Shown: in pieces, positions 26,328 to 34,552 of the stretch
Numbering within the stretch: the first letter of the stretch is position 1
Layout of the letters: each line of letters opens with the position of its first letter
NCBI GenBank assembly: GCA_014377015.1
Contig: JACMQL010000050.1
Coordinates: 1 to 60,030 of the forward strand
Direction: 5' to 3'
DNA from: Actinomycetota bacterium
GTDB lineage: Bacteria; Actinomycetota; Actinomycetes; Nanopelagicales; Nanopelagicaceae
DNA length: 60,030 bases
The notes under the pieces: model-generated
What the model saw: the letters and a program-made list of their open reading frames with translations, nothing else
What the model was told of the DNA's origin: nothing
Databases searched by the model: none
Program-made: the position numbers and the translations under genes

Positions 26328-27440
26328 ATGAAGCCAAGACGAACTCCGGCGTTGCTAATTTTTGTGACGATGACGTTTCTACCTGTGATGAATGCCACTA
26401 ACTCATTTTCCGCTGATCCAGTTAGAACGTATACCGCCACCATGACTAAACCTCACTTACCAACTGCACCCAACGGCGGAACCGATGACTATCGTTGTTT
26501 TTTAATTGATCCACAGGTGCAAACTGATTCATTGATCACCACTGTGGAATTTTTACCACAACAGCGAAAATTGATGCATCACGCAATATTGTTTCAAGTC
26601 GGCAAACAGGATTTGGCGTCGGCAATCACACTTGATAACCAAGGAGATGGATGGCCATGCTTTGGCGGAACCGGGGTTGGTTCAGGATTTTCCTCTTTTC
26701 TCACAACTCCATGGTTGAGTTCATGGGCTCCCGGTCGCGATAGAGATGTGATGCCGAAGGGCTATGCAACTCCAATTGCAAAAGGCGATCGGATAGTTAT
26801 TCAGATTCATTACAACCTGTTGGCGGCGGTGGACGGCAAGATTAAGTCAGATCAATCATCTGTTCGAATAACCGCTCTTCCCGCTAAAGGCTCTACTTTG
26901 CGAACCCTTTACGCAGAACTAGTTGCAGCTCCTGTCGAACTTGCTTGCCCCGTGGGGGTAACTGGCACGTTATGCAATCGTGGCAAGTCGCTAGCTGATC
27001 TAGCAATTCGCACGAGTAGCGCCAGCGCATTTGAATCAGCTGGTCTGAATCTTCTCTGCGGGCAAAGTGTCTTTAATCCAACCCCAAGCACTACTTCGGT
27101 TTGTGACAAAAAAATCACAGCCAACCTCACGGTCCTTAAGGCTGCCCCACACATGCATTTGCTGGGCACATCTCTAAAACTTATTCTAAATCCTGGGACG
27201 CCTCGGGAGAAGATTATTTTGGATCGGGCCAAATATAACTTTGACGATCAATCTGCCACAGTTTTAAAGACACCCATAAAGTTAAAAGTGGGCGACACTG
27301 TTCGAGTTATCTGCACATTCGACCCAAAATTGAGAAGCAAGATTCCGGAGCTGAAGAAACTTGCTCCGCGCTATGTCACCTGGGGCGAAGGATCAAGTGA
27401 CGAAATGTGCCTCGGCGTAATGGGGGTAAGTCGCGGTTAA
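26328..27440 (+). CDS. Secreted copper type II ascorbate-dependent monooxygenase-like protein
   Basis: 370 residues from ATG 26328, which starts a signal peptide (MKPRRTPALLIFVTMTF, cleavage near FSADP); an upstream GTG at 26289 would lengthen it. The two-domain PHM/DBM pattern is visible: LMHHAILF (His pair of the first copper site), IQIHYN, then APHMHLLGTSLKL (His-Met-His of the second copper site) and WGEGSSDEMCLG (Met ligand). The four extra Cys residues may make disulfides. Family members hydroxylate C-H bonds using copper and a reductant; bacterial substrates are mostly unknown. It is divergent from the hydrolase-ABC fusion gene. Confidence 0.75.
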   Translation: MKPRRTPALLIFVTMTFLPVMNATNSFSADPVRTYTATMTKPHLPTAPNGGTDDYRCFLIDPQVQTDSLITTVEFLPQQRKLMHHAILFQVGKQDLASAITLDNQGDGWPCFGGTGVGSGFSSFLTTPWLSSWAPGRDRDVMPKGYATPIAKGDRIVIQIHYNLLAAVDGKIKSDQSSVRITALPAKGSTLRTLYAELVAAPVELACPVGVTGTLCNRGKSLADLAIRTSSASAFESAGLNLLCGQSVFNPTPSTTSVCDKKITANLTVLKAAPHMHLLGTSLKLILNPGTPREKIILDRAKYNFDDQSATVLKTPIKLKVGDTVRVICTFDPKLRSKIPELKKLAPRYVTWGEGSSDEMCLGVMGVSRG

Positions 27441-27529
27441 AGTTATGCGTTAAAAATGGCGCCAAGGGCAAGCACGGTGATCACGTCAACAGGTAGAAAT
27501 TGCAGGCAGGACGCATAAAGCGTGGGTGG

Positions 27530-28495
27530 TTATTTCCGAATTGCTTGAAAGTCGAAAGACGAGGTTGTCAGCATATGAGGAACCGTCAGACCCCAAATTA
27601 TGACAAGCGTTGACCAGAGGAACCCAGAAGAGGAGATTTCTTTGGTAACTAGCGTCAATCCAGACGCAAGCAGCGCGGTTCCGGCCACCGCATATAAGCC
27701 AGGTGTGATTGCTCCTCTTAGCGCTTTAAGCCCATCTCCGTTCAAGGCGAGCGCACGTGCTTTCTCCAGTTTTGGAATTAGTCTGACCGTGTGCCGCGCG
27801 GCGTGCCAAAACCCAAAGTAGATGGCAAAGGAAACAAGTGGTGGAGCAATAAGGGTGAGCAATCCAAGCAAGCCTAAATCCAAGGCGAAACTGAAACTCT
27901 TCGCTATAAGCAAGACTACGAGTGCGCAGATAAACATAACCAAAGTTATGCCACGAAATAGGTGCACATTGGCTCCAGCCCAATCTTTAAGCCCAGGATG
28001 AATTCGATTCAGGGCACTCAACGAACGAGGGTCGGTTAAAGGCAGCACAACTGGCATGAAGCCGGCTGGCAGGGCGTAGGCAGTCTCGATAAACCATGGA
28101 TACTTTCGGCTATTAGTGGCTGACTTCCATTCGTTGCGATATGCCGCATCACCAAAACCGAAGTGCAGTGCGCTCATGATCACCACGACTCTAAATCCGA
28201 ACATATTCCAGGTTGAGATTGCCCATCCAGCCATAAGTGCAATTGCAATATAGGCGACTATGTAGGTGTAGAACCGAACGCGCGGTTGCGAAGGGATTGA
28301 AACAAGGTGGTCAATTGCTCCGTGTGGGATACCAATTATTAGCCCAACCAGGGCCATGATAATTTGAACAGATAAACTCAGTTCAATATGAATTATTCGC
28401 AGAAAAATGATGAGAATGACCGTCGTCAAAATGGCTGCACGTGACCACCATTCGACCCATGAAAAGATCTTGGGCAGCGCATCTTCCATGTGCAA
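27530..28495 (-). CDS. blh: Brp/Blh-type beta-carotene 15,15'-dioxygenase
   Basis: 321 residues, about eight membrane helices. Diagnostic His motifs of Brp/Blh are present: GIPHGAIDH (about 54-62), SALHFGFGDAA (about 112-122), YFGFWHAARHTVRL (about 222-235) and PHM near the end; these His residues hold the catalytic iron. The enzyme splits beta-carotene into two retinal molecules, the chromophore of microbial rhodopsins. It is divergent from the crtYc-crtYd pair, which make its substrate. No rhodopsin gene is in the window. Start could be ATG 28495 or the ATG two codons later. Confidence 0.9.
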   Translation of the reverse strand: MHMEDALPKIFSWVEWWSRAAILTTVILIIFLRIIHIELSLSVQIIMALVGLIIGIPHGAIDHLVSIPSQPRVRFYTYIVAYIAIALMAGWAISTWNMFGFRVVVIMSALHFGFGDAAYRNEWKSATNSRKYPWFIETAYALPAGFMPVVLPLTDPRSLSALNRIHPGLKDWAGANVHLFRGITLVMFICALVVLLIAKSFSFALDLGLLGLLTLIAPPLVSFAIYFGFWHAARHTVRLIPKLEKARALALNGDGLKALRGAITPGLYAVAGTALLASGLTLVTKEISSSGFLWSTLVIIWGLTVPHMLTTSSFDFQAIRK

Positions 28496-28535
28496 AGCCT
28501 ATTTCAATACCCTTGCGCAGGGGAGGTGATGAGGA

Positions 28536-28868
28536 TTGGGCCATTTAGGATATTTTGCCGTGATCGCATTTATTGCCATTTGCGCGATGGGAGTGAATTT
28601 CGGGTTTAGGTTACATATTTTAAAAAGCTGGAGGGTTCTTATCCTTACCCAAGTTTCAATATTGGCTATCTTCCTCAGTTGGGATTATTGGGCAATCTCA
28701 AGTAAACATTGGTATTTTGACGCAAAGCAGATACTGAACTTTTATGTATTCCCAAGTGTCCCGATAGAGGAAGTCCTTTTCTTCATGGTGGTACCTCTCG
28801 TTACGATCTTAAGTTATCTATCTCTTCTTAAGTTGACAGGCTGGAATAGAAAAGGAGAGGATTTTTGA
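28536..28868 (+). CDS. crtYc: Lycopene cyclase subunit CrtYc
   Basis: 110 residues with three membrane helices and the lycopene-cyclase-domain motif PSVPIEEVLFFMVVPL (about 74-89) with its conserved Glu pair. The actinobacterial cyclase is a heterodimer of two such small proteins, converting the ends of lycopene into beta rings. Start TTG 28536 is chosen because GGGGAGGT lies eight bases upstream and the nearby ATG (28529) is in another frame. It overlaps crtYd by four bases (TTGA). Confidence 0.88.
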   Translation: MGHLGYFAVIAFIAICAMGVNFGFRLHILKSWRVLILTQVSILAIFLSWDYWAISSKHWYFDAKQILNFYVFPSVPIEEVLFFMVVPLVTILSYLSLLKLTGWNRKGEDF

Positions 28869-29176
28869 GTTACTCAGATATTGCCCTTAATGCCGTTGTA
28901 TTTGCCGTGATAATGGATCTATTTATTCTTCGTACCCGGATGATGACCCAAGGAATTTATTGGTTAACATATGCCCTGATTTTCCCGTTTCAGGTGCTTA
29001 CCAATTGGTGGCTCACCTCCAGGAATATTGTTATTTATTCCCCAACGGAAATTATCGGAAGACGCTTAGCGGGCGCCCCAGTGGAGGACTTACTTTTTGG
29101 ATTTTCAATGATTCTTTTGACTCTGGCTCTTTGGAATTTCTTTTCTCGCAGACCACTTTTGAAACAAGAAGACTAA
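28865..29176 (+). CDS. crtYd: Lycopene cyclase subunit CrtYd
   Basis: 103 residues, three membrane helices, second lycopene-cyclase domain: TQGIYWLTYALIFPFQVLTN and GAPVEDLLFGFSMILLTLAL, the latter carrying the EE/ED-type acidic site. It works with CrtYc as a heterodimer on lycopene. Start TTG overlaps the crtYc stop (TTGA), so translation is coupled. The product beta-carotene feeds the divergent blh gene; the rest of the carotenoid pathway (crtE, crtB, crtI) is not in this window. Confidence 0.88.
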   Translation: MSYSDIALNAVVFAVIMDLFILRTRMMTQGIYWLTYALIFPFQVLTNWWLTSRNIVIYSPTEIIGRRLAGAPVEDLLFGFSMILLTLALWNFFSRRPLLKQED

Positions 29177-29276
29177 TGTCTTACAAAGTACTTTGCGAAG
29201 AATTCAAAAATTACTCATCGCTTTATTAGACGCATCTTTGCTTTTTCATCTTCCTTATATCCCATGGTCACAATAA

Positions 29277-29686
29277 TCTTCCCTCACCTACTGCGGTGAT
29301 TACGGCACCAACGGCTCGAAAATTACGATTAAATTGAATGAGCGAACAAGGTTTTATGAGCCGTATGGCAAAACAAATTATTTGTACTTAGCTCGCTATG
29401 AGGTCATGGCGCAGGCTGGAGTTTTAATTATGTGATTACCCCTAAGACAAAATCATCGATCACCATTGCCGTGTGTGAGAAGGAGATCAGGGGAGAGGTT
29501 GTTCGCGGCGCTGCTCCGACTCCGACTATTTTGGGTTTCACAATGGATGAGGTGAAGGCAAATAACACCGCGGCTAGTTGCTGGAGTGCTATCGATGGCT
29601 TTGCCTATAACCTGACAAATTGGATCTCCTTCCAGCTAGATAAGTTTTCAATTAACAGTGTGATAGCAACCGTTCGACACAAATGA
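29277..29686 (+). pseudogene. Broken gene with cytochrome b5-like domain remnant
   Basis: Two adjacent frames look coding but are disconnected. Frame one (29277-29433) reads SSLTYCGDYGTNGSKITIKL... and ends ...MAQAGVLIM stop. Frame two becomes open at 29402 (GHGAGWSFNYVITPKTKSS) and runs to 29686. A frameshift between about 29402 and 29420 would join them. The second part contains FTMDEVKANNTAASCW then SAIDGFAYNLTNWI, which is the first half of a cytochrome b5-like heme domain, but the following HPGG heme-ligand region is gone and the frame stops shortly after. No start codon or signal peptide fits upstream. Most likely the remains of a secreted heme protein. Confidence 0.6.
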
Positions 29687-29759
29687 ACTGTGGGTGCATA
29701 ACTAACTTTGAAATCAGGAAAGAGTAATTGGGGTTTTAATGTTGCCGCCTGGGAATTCC

Positions 29760-30137
29760 CTAACTACCGATGGTTGCCCAAATCACTGCAGCCATCATGA
29801 GTACTCCCGAGCCAGTGATTGCGATAGACGAGAACGAGAGCAGTCCTCGCGAATCAGCAATTTTTTGTGCAAGCGCAGATGGCTTTTCAATCTTGCGCAG
29901 ATCAAGCAAAAGAGCCTCACCCTCGCGCACAGCCGCGTACTGACTTATCGTGGCAAGGATTCCAGTCACTGCTGCCACCACAAGGGCTAGGTATTTTGCT
30001 GCAGTTGATGCATCATGAAACTTTCCAAACGCCGCTAGAACAAAAACCCCTATGAGTACTAATGCTGGTGCGATCTGAGAGTTGATAATTTGTGAACGCA
30101 TGGTGTTCCACTGCTTAATGAGTTCTTTCTCTTCCAT
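29760..30137 (-). CDS. Small membrane protein with three helices
   Basis: 125 residues. Hydrophobic segments at about 22-38, 48-64 and 100-122; a charged helix lies between the second and third (EGEALLLDLRKIEKPSALAQK). The layout, a short charged N-terminus then paired helices, resembles SLATT-like or DUF-type small membrane proteins, but no family is confidently recognised. It stands alone on the minus strand after the broken b5 gene. Confidence 0.6.
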   Translation of the reverse strand: MEEKELIKQWNTMRSQIINSQIAPALVLIGVFVLAAFGKFHDASTAAKYLALVVAAVTGILATISQYAAVREGEALLLDLRKIEKPSALAQKIADSRGLLSFSSIAITGSGVLMMAAVIWATIGS

Positions 30138-30323
30138 GGCTAATGCCTTTCACTAAATTAATTCACCATTTGGCATTCCAAAGCATAGGCGTTCCCTCGC
30201 GAAAGCGCGCTTCGAAAATGCGGTTTGAAGTTCAAAGGTAGGACGACTCGGGAGGGGATTTGGCAAGCGTCCTTAATTGCCACGGGGGCAATACAGCAAA
30301 GACTAAGGATGTTTGGCGCTCGA

Positions 30324-31796
30324 TTAAATCTCACCCTTGTCCAAACCCTTTAAAACATAGCGAGCCCGCTCTTTCAATTCGGGCAGGTCAGATAACCTCT
30401 TGAGGCCGAAAATCTGCTGGCCCATGCGGTGATTCGAGGAAAAGGTTTCACTGTGTCGATCAAGGAAATCCCAATATAAAGTAGTGAATGGGCAGGCGGT
30501 TTCACCGGTCCGAAGTTTAGGGTTGTATTTGCAGCCTTTACAGTAGTTGCTCATGCGCGAAATGTAGGCGCCGCCTGCGGCGTAGGGCTTGGTCATCATC
30601 TCTCCACCGTCGGCGTGGACTCCCATGCCGATGACGTTGGGGACCATAACCCATTCAGCAGCATCAATGAAGACTTCGCGCATCCAATTCAAGAACTCTT
30701 GCGGGTTTACGCCCGTGATGAGGGCCAGGTTACTTAAGAGCATTAGCCGTGGGATGTGATGTACCCATGCCCGATTTTGAATGTCGGTGATTGTTTGTCT
30801 CATGCAATTCATTGATGTTTTATTGGGATCGGTAAACAAAGGTAAGAGATTGCGGTTTGCTGCAAGTTGATTATTTGTTCGGTAGTCCTGGCCTAAAAAC
30901 CAGTACATACCATTTACATATTCGCGCCAACCAATGATTTGTCGGATGAAACCTTCGCAGGATTCGAGTGGGATACCGCCAGCCTCGAAGGCTTCGAGTG
31001 CTGCTTCGATAACTTCTTCTGGATGAAGTAGGCCGTTGTTTAGATAAGGGGATAACAACGAATGGTGCAGCGCCCAGTTGTCGGTGGTCATGGCATCTTC
31101 GTAGGGACCAAATTCTGCAAAGTGATTGGTAATGAAGTTCTGTAGTTGGGCGAGAGCGCCAAGGCGGGTAGTGGCCCATGTGGATGTTGGAGAATAGTTA
31201 AGTTCCTTACCAACTTGAATATCGATCTCATCATGAGAATGTTCAAGATAGGTGGGCCAAACGTGGCTCTTCGGCGGCGGAAGGCGATTCTCCTTGTCAA
31301 AGTTCCAAGCCCCGCCAACTGGTTTGTCATTTTCGACAAGTATATTTAGGCGCAATCGTTGTGCGCGATAAAAGTTCTCCATGAGGAAGTTCTTCTGATT
31401 CTCAGCCCATTGTTTGAAAAGTGGGCGCGGAGTCAAAAAGAAATCATTGGCAACAAAAGTGACACCGAAATCTTGAAGCGCCTGGTATTGGGTGAAGGAG
31501 GATGGCTCGGCACAAACAATGGGCAAGTTCCCGTGCTTCTTTTGAATATCTGTTAGTCCATCGATGGTGGTCGGGGCTTTGAAATATTCAACGATGAAGC
31601 CTTCGCCTTTAAGGCTCTCGCCGAAGTGGCGAGCGGATGAAATAAGGAAGTGCAACCTGGCCGGGTGCCAGGCGCGGCCGGTGGTCATACGGGCACTTTC
31701 CACAATCGCGATGATGTCATTTTTGGGATCAGAATCTTTCAATGCACCATAATTGCGATTTAAATGATCAAAGGGAATGTAGATAATCCGCTTCAT
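30324..31796 (-). CDS. Iron-sulfur bacterial cryptochrome/(6-4) photolyase
   Basis: 490 residues of the cryptochrome/photolyase-related family (FeS-BCP, PhrB-like). The four iron-sulfur ligands are seen at Cys331, Cys419, Cys422 and Cys435; the spacings 88, 3 and 13 equal those of Agrobacterium PhrB (Cys350, 438, 441, 454). FAD-domain features include WREYVNGMYWF (about 290-300) and the WVMVPNVIGMGVHADGG stretch (about 382-398). These enzymes repair (6-4) UV photoproducts using light, FAD and a 4Fe-4S cluster; some act as photoreceptors. The start ATG overlaps the stop of a small DUF2256 gene by four bases. Confidence 0.9.
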   Translation of the reverse strand: MKRIIYIPFDHLNRNYGALKDSDPKNDIIAIVESARMTTGRAWHPARLHFLISSARHFGESLKGEGFIVEYFKAPTTIDGLTDIQKKHGNLPIVCAEPSSFTQYQALQDFGVTFVANDFFLTPRPLFKQWAENQKNFLMENFYRAQRLRLNILVENDKPVGGAWNFDKENRLPPPKSHVWPTYLEHSHDEIDIQVGKELNYSPTSTWATTRLGALAQLQNFITNHFAEFGPYEDAMTTDNWALHHSLLSPYLNNGLLHPEEVIEAALEAFEAGGIPLESCEGFIRQIIGWREYVNGMYWFLGQDYRTNNQLAANRNLLPLFTDPNKTSMNCMRQTITDIQNRAWVHHIPRLMLLSNLALITGVNPQEFLNWMREVFIDAAEWVMVPNVIGMGVHADGGEMMTKPYAAGGAYISRMSNYCKGCKYNPKLRTGETACPFTTLYWDFLDRHSETFSSNHRMGQQIFGLKRLSDLPELKERARYVLKGLDKGEI

Positions 31797-31936
31797 GCGT
31801 CATCTCGGCACTTGGCGCTGCAGTACTTTACGTCGTTCCAATTCTTTGCCCATTTTTTACGCCATTCATATTTCAGTCCGCAGCGAATGCAGACTTTGGG
31901 TTCAAACCCATTCTTGGTTTTGGCCACACGCGTCAT
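31793..31936 (-). CDS. DUF2256 zinc-binding mini-protein coupled to photolyase
   Basis: 47 residues, MTRVAKTKNGFEPKVCIRCG... with CxxC (16-19), the hallmark WRKKWAKNWNDVKYCSAKC (25-43) and a second Cys pair. This is the DUF2256 pattern, a tiny zinc-ribbon-like family often found beside FeS-type cryptochrome/photolyase genes. Its TGA overlaps the photolyase ATG (ATGA), so translation is coupled. A role in photolyase metal-centre assembly or DNA binding is inferred from the linkage only. Confidence 0.85.
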   Translation of the reverse strand: MTRVAKTKNGFEPKVCIRCGLKYEWRKKWAKNWNDVKYCSAKCRDDA

Positions 31937-32087
31937 CGGTTGATTGTAATTGGCGGTAGTGGAATCGCGCGAAGAACCGGTTTTGAGATCAGCGCCCTGG
32001 GGCCAATCTCGCGCCGCTCAATGCTTACTCAAGGGCATCAACCGAACATGCCGTCAAGCATCAACCGAAGTAATACACACAAAAAAG

Positions 32088-32160
32088 TGGGTTGTGAGGG
32101 ACTCGAACCCCCGACCCGGTGATTAAGAGTCACCTGCTCTACCAACTGAGCTAACAACCC
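32088..32160 (-). tRNA. tRNA-Lys (CUU anticodon)
   Basis: The minus strand folds into a full cloverleaf: acceptor GGGTTGT/ACAACCC, D-arm GCTC...GAGC, anticodon stem GGTGA/TCACC with loop CTCTTAA (anticodon CTT), T-loop TTCGAGT. CCA is not encoded. It lies alone between the DUF2256/photolyase pair and mutM. Confidence 0.95.
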
Positions 32161-32274
32161 GAACTAGGACTTCTCCTTGAACGAAGCCCTGACCCTATCA
32201 ATTCGCGCCTATTTGAGGAAATTCTTGCCAAGTCGCGAATCAGTTTGGGGCCTTGTCGCAAGTATGGTTTCGTC

Positions 32275-33111
32275 ATGCCCGAGTTGCCAGAAGTGGAGAC
32301 TGTTCGACGCGGTCTTGCGAGTCTTGTCGTCGGCTATCGAATTGCTGGGGTCGAGGAATTGCATCCGCGGGTACGAAAGCCTTCTTCCATTGCCCCGCTA
32401 ACGGCTATAACTGGGGCTACCGTGGTTGAAATTAATCGTCGGGGCAAATTCCTTTGGTTCGTATTAGATGGCCCCCAGGTGCTGGTTGCGCACTTAGGAA
32501 TGAGCGGACAATTTCTGCTGACGTTAGACGATCGTCCAGCGCCCAGACATCCGCGAGCTGCATTCCAGATGCGGAAGGGCCGCAAACGGGAAGAGTTGAT
32601 CTTCAATGACCAGCGGACATTTGGGTGGCTATCAGTCGAGTCCACTGTTGACGGAATCCCCACGTCTGCATTGCATATCGCGAAGGATCCATTCGACTCT
32701 GGGTTTGTGCAATCCGATGCCGTTAACGAATATGCAAGACGCAACATGAAAATAAAGTCCGCGCTACTCAACCAGGAGATTATGAGTGGGGTGGGCAATA
32801 TCTATGCAGATGAAACTCTTTGGCGGGCACGAGTTCACCCGGAGACAATCACGCGTGATTTGAGTAAAAGAAAGATCAATTTAATTATCGAGAGTGCAAT
32901 TGAAGTGATGAGTGAAGCCGTTGGAAAAGGTGGCACATCCTTTGATGACCTATATGTGAATATAAATGGCGAAAGTGGATTTTTCGAACAATCACTTTCC
33001 GCTTATGCGCGAACCGATCAGCCGTGCGAACGATGTGGAACGCCAATCAAACGCATTCTTGTGGGGCAGAGATCTTCACATTTTTGTCCAAGGTGTCAGC
33101 GCAAGCCCTAG
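32275..33111 (+). CDS. mutM: Formamidopyrimidine-DNA glycosylase MutM/Fpg
   Basis: 278 residues. The start ATG 32275 is fixed by the invariant N-terminus MPELPEVETV, where Pro2 is the catalytic nucleophile and Glu3 the acid. Other landmarks: RRGKFLWF, HLGMSGQF (His/Met loop), the helix-two-turn-helix NQEIMSGVGNIYADE, catalytic Lys in the GRKREELIFNDQRTFG region, and the C-terminal zinc finger with CERCGTPI and CPRC. It removes oxidised purines such as 8-oxoguanine from DNA. Its position near photolyase is consistent with a DNA-repair neighbourhood but they are not in one operon. Confidence 0.96.
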   Translation: MPELPEVETVRRGLASLVVGYRIAGVEELHPRVRKPSSIAPLTAITGATVVEINRRGKFLWFVLDGPQVLVAHLGMSGQFLLTLDDRPAPRHPRAAFQMRKGRKREELIFNDQRTFGWLSVESTVDGIPTSALHIAKDPFDSGFVQSDAVNEYARRNMKIKSALLNQEIMSGVGNIYADETLWRARVHPETITRDLSKRKINLIIESAIEVMSEAVGKGGTSFDDLYVNINGESGFFEQSLSAYARTDQPCERCGTPIKRILVGQRSSHFCPRCQRKP

Positions 33112-33200
33112 GCGAACTTTTTGCCGGTAGACCCGATGTGAGACTGCCCAATTGGTCGTGTCGAGTTGTCATCGGAGCAAATGCGGACGACGCTTAGGCA

Positions 33201-33884
33201 ATGTTTTCGAAGCCGAGCGCGCGAAGGATTGCCCAACTGACGCAATTCACGCTCATACTGGGAGTCCTCACTCTTATTTCGCCCACATCTTGGGCGGATT
33301 CTCAGGCACCAAGTATCAATGAAGTGCTATTGGGCATTTCAGTTAAAGGGCGAGCGCCAAAGACTGGTTACGCGCGCTCGCAGTTTGGACAAACCTGGGC
33401 TGATGTTGATCGCAATGGGTGCGACACGCGCAACGATATTTTGACGAGAGATCTGACATCGATTGTGTATCGCGAACGCACTCACGAATGCGTTGTGCTG
33501 TCTGGAATATTGCGTGATCCGTATTCAGGATCTTTGATCAACTTCGTTAGAGGCAACATCACAAGTATGGAAGTCCAGATAGATCATGTAGTCGCTCTTT
33601 CAAATGCATGGCAGACAGGTGCTTTTAAATTGACTCTGGCGCAAAGAACAGCCTTTGCAAATGATCCCCTTAACCTTTTGGCGGTGCAGGGGCGTCTCAA
33701 TTCGCAGAAAGGCGACGGCGATGCGGCCACCTGGTTGCCTCCATTGAAAAGCTTTCGATGCGCTTACGTTGCCCGCCAAGTTGTGGTGAAATCGAAATAC
33801 AGTCTTTGGATGACGAAAGCCGAAAAAGAGACGATAACAAGGATTTTATCGGCGTGCCCGAACCAACCTTGGCCGAGCAGTTGA
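33201..33884 (+). CDS. Secreted HNH-type nuclease, DUF1524/GmrSD-like
   Basis: 227 residues. An N-terminal signal peptide (about 1-32, hydrophobic TLILGVLTLISPTSWA) is followed by a GmrSD/DUF1524-type HNH domain: QIDHVVALSNAWQTGA (about 128-143, His-metal core), FANDPLNLLAV (about 152-162), NSQKGDGDAATWLPP (about 167-181) and FRCAYVARQVVVKSKYSL. Such secreted actinobacterial proteins are predicted extracellular nucleases, possibly scavenging phosphate and nucleosides from DNA. Single gene, convergent with ppa. Confidence 0.85.
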   Translation: MFSKPSARRIAQLTQFTLILGVLTLISPTSWADSQAPSINEVLLGISVKGRAPKTGYARSQFGQTWADVDRNGCDTRNDILTRDLTSIVYRERTHECVVLSGILRDPYSGSLINFVRGNITSMEVQIDHVVALSNAWQTGAFKLTLAQRTAFANDPLNLLAVQGRLNSQKGDGDAATWLPPLKSFRCAYVARQVVVKSKYSLWMTKAEKETITRILSACPNQPWPSS

Positions 33885-33898
33885 AAGGGCGACCTTAG

Positions 33899-34396
33899 TT
33901 AGTGCTCAGCCGCGTCGAATCGCACGTAGGAGTTGCGAATTTCCTGCTCTGCCTCATCGCGCCCGACCCACATCGCACCCTCGACGCTTTTGCCTGGCTC
34001 TAAGTCTTTATAAACTTCGAAGAAGTGCTTAATTTCAAGACGATCAAATTCTGGGACGTCCGTAATTTCCATGAGGTGAGCTTTGCGAACATCTCCCGCA
34101 GGCACACAAAGTAATTTGTCATCTCCGCCGGCCTCATCGCGCATACGAAACATTCCGATGACGCGGCACTTAACTACGCAACCAGGGAATGTTGGCTCGT
34201 CCAGCATCACGAGAGCATCGATCGGGTCGCCATCGAGACCGAGGGTGTCATCTACGAATCCGTAATCCCATGGGTAACGTGTGGAGGTGAAGAGCATGCG
34301 GTCGAGACGAATTTTGCCGGTCGCATGATCTACTTCGTATTTATTACGGCTCCCGGCTGGAATCTCGACGATGACGTCGAAAGTCATATTTGGCAC
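33899..34396 (-). CDS. ppa: Inorganic pyrophosphatase (family I)
   Basis: 165 residues with the family I signature: [14 protein letters not shown] (about 10-23), [20 protein letters not shown] (about 41-60, acidic metal ligands DGDPID), and [14 protein letters not shown] near 133. It hydrolyses pyrophosphate, pulling biosynthetic reactions forward. Length is normal for bacterial soluble Ppa. It has its own start with a short leader and lies between the HNH nuclease gene and tRNA-His. Confidence 0.96.
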   Translation of the reverse strand: MPNMTFDVIVEIPAGSRNKYEVDHATGKIRLDRMLFTSTRYPWDYGFVDDTLGLDGDPIDALVMLDEPTFPGCVVKCRVIGMFRMRDEAGGDDKLLCVPAGDVRKAHLMEITDVPEFDRLEIKHFFEVYKDLEPGKSVEGAMWVGRDEAEQEIRNSYVRFDAAEH

Positions 34397-34442
34397 TTCG
34401 GCTCCTTAGGGGTGCACCGTGTGACTCACGGTTAATTCTTGG

Positions 34443-34516
34443 GGTGAACGACGGGGCTCGAACCCGCGACATCTCGGACCACAACCGAGTGCTCTACCAG
34501 CTGAGCTACGCCCACC
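34443..34516 (-). tRNA. tRNA-His (GUG anticodon)
   Basis: The minus strand gives acceptor GTGGGCG/CGTTCAC with the extra G at -1 opposite C73, which is specific to tRNA-His. The anticodon stem is CTCGG/CCGAG with loop TTGTGGT (anticodon GTG). The T-arm GCGGG TTCGAGC CCCGT is intact. CCA is not encoded in full. Confidence 0.95.
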
Positions 34517-34552
34517 ATGAGTGCCCAATGCTACCCGTGGTTTAAGTGTTCT

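Noticed and set aside
32035-32069. Two copies of GCATCAACCGAA 23 bases apart upstream of tRNA-Lys
   Set aside because: Short and without a neighbouring promoter or gene start; could be chance or a decayed repeat.
32245-32274. Longer N-terminus for MutM
   Set aside because: The catalytic Pro must be residue 2, which fixes the start at 32275.
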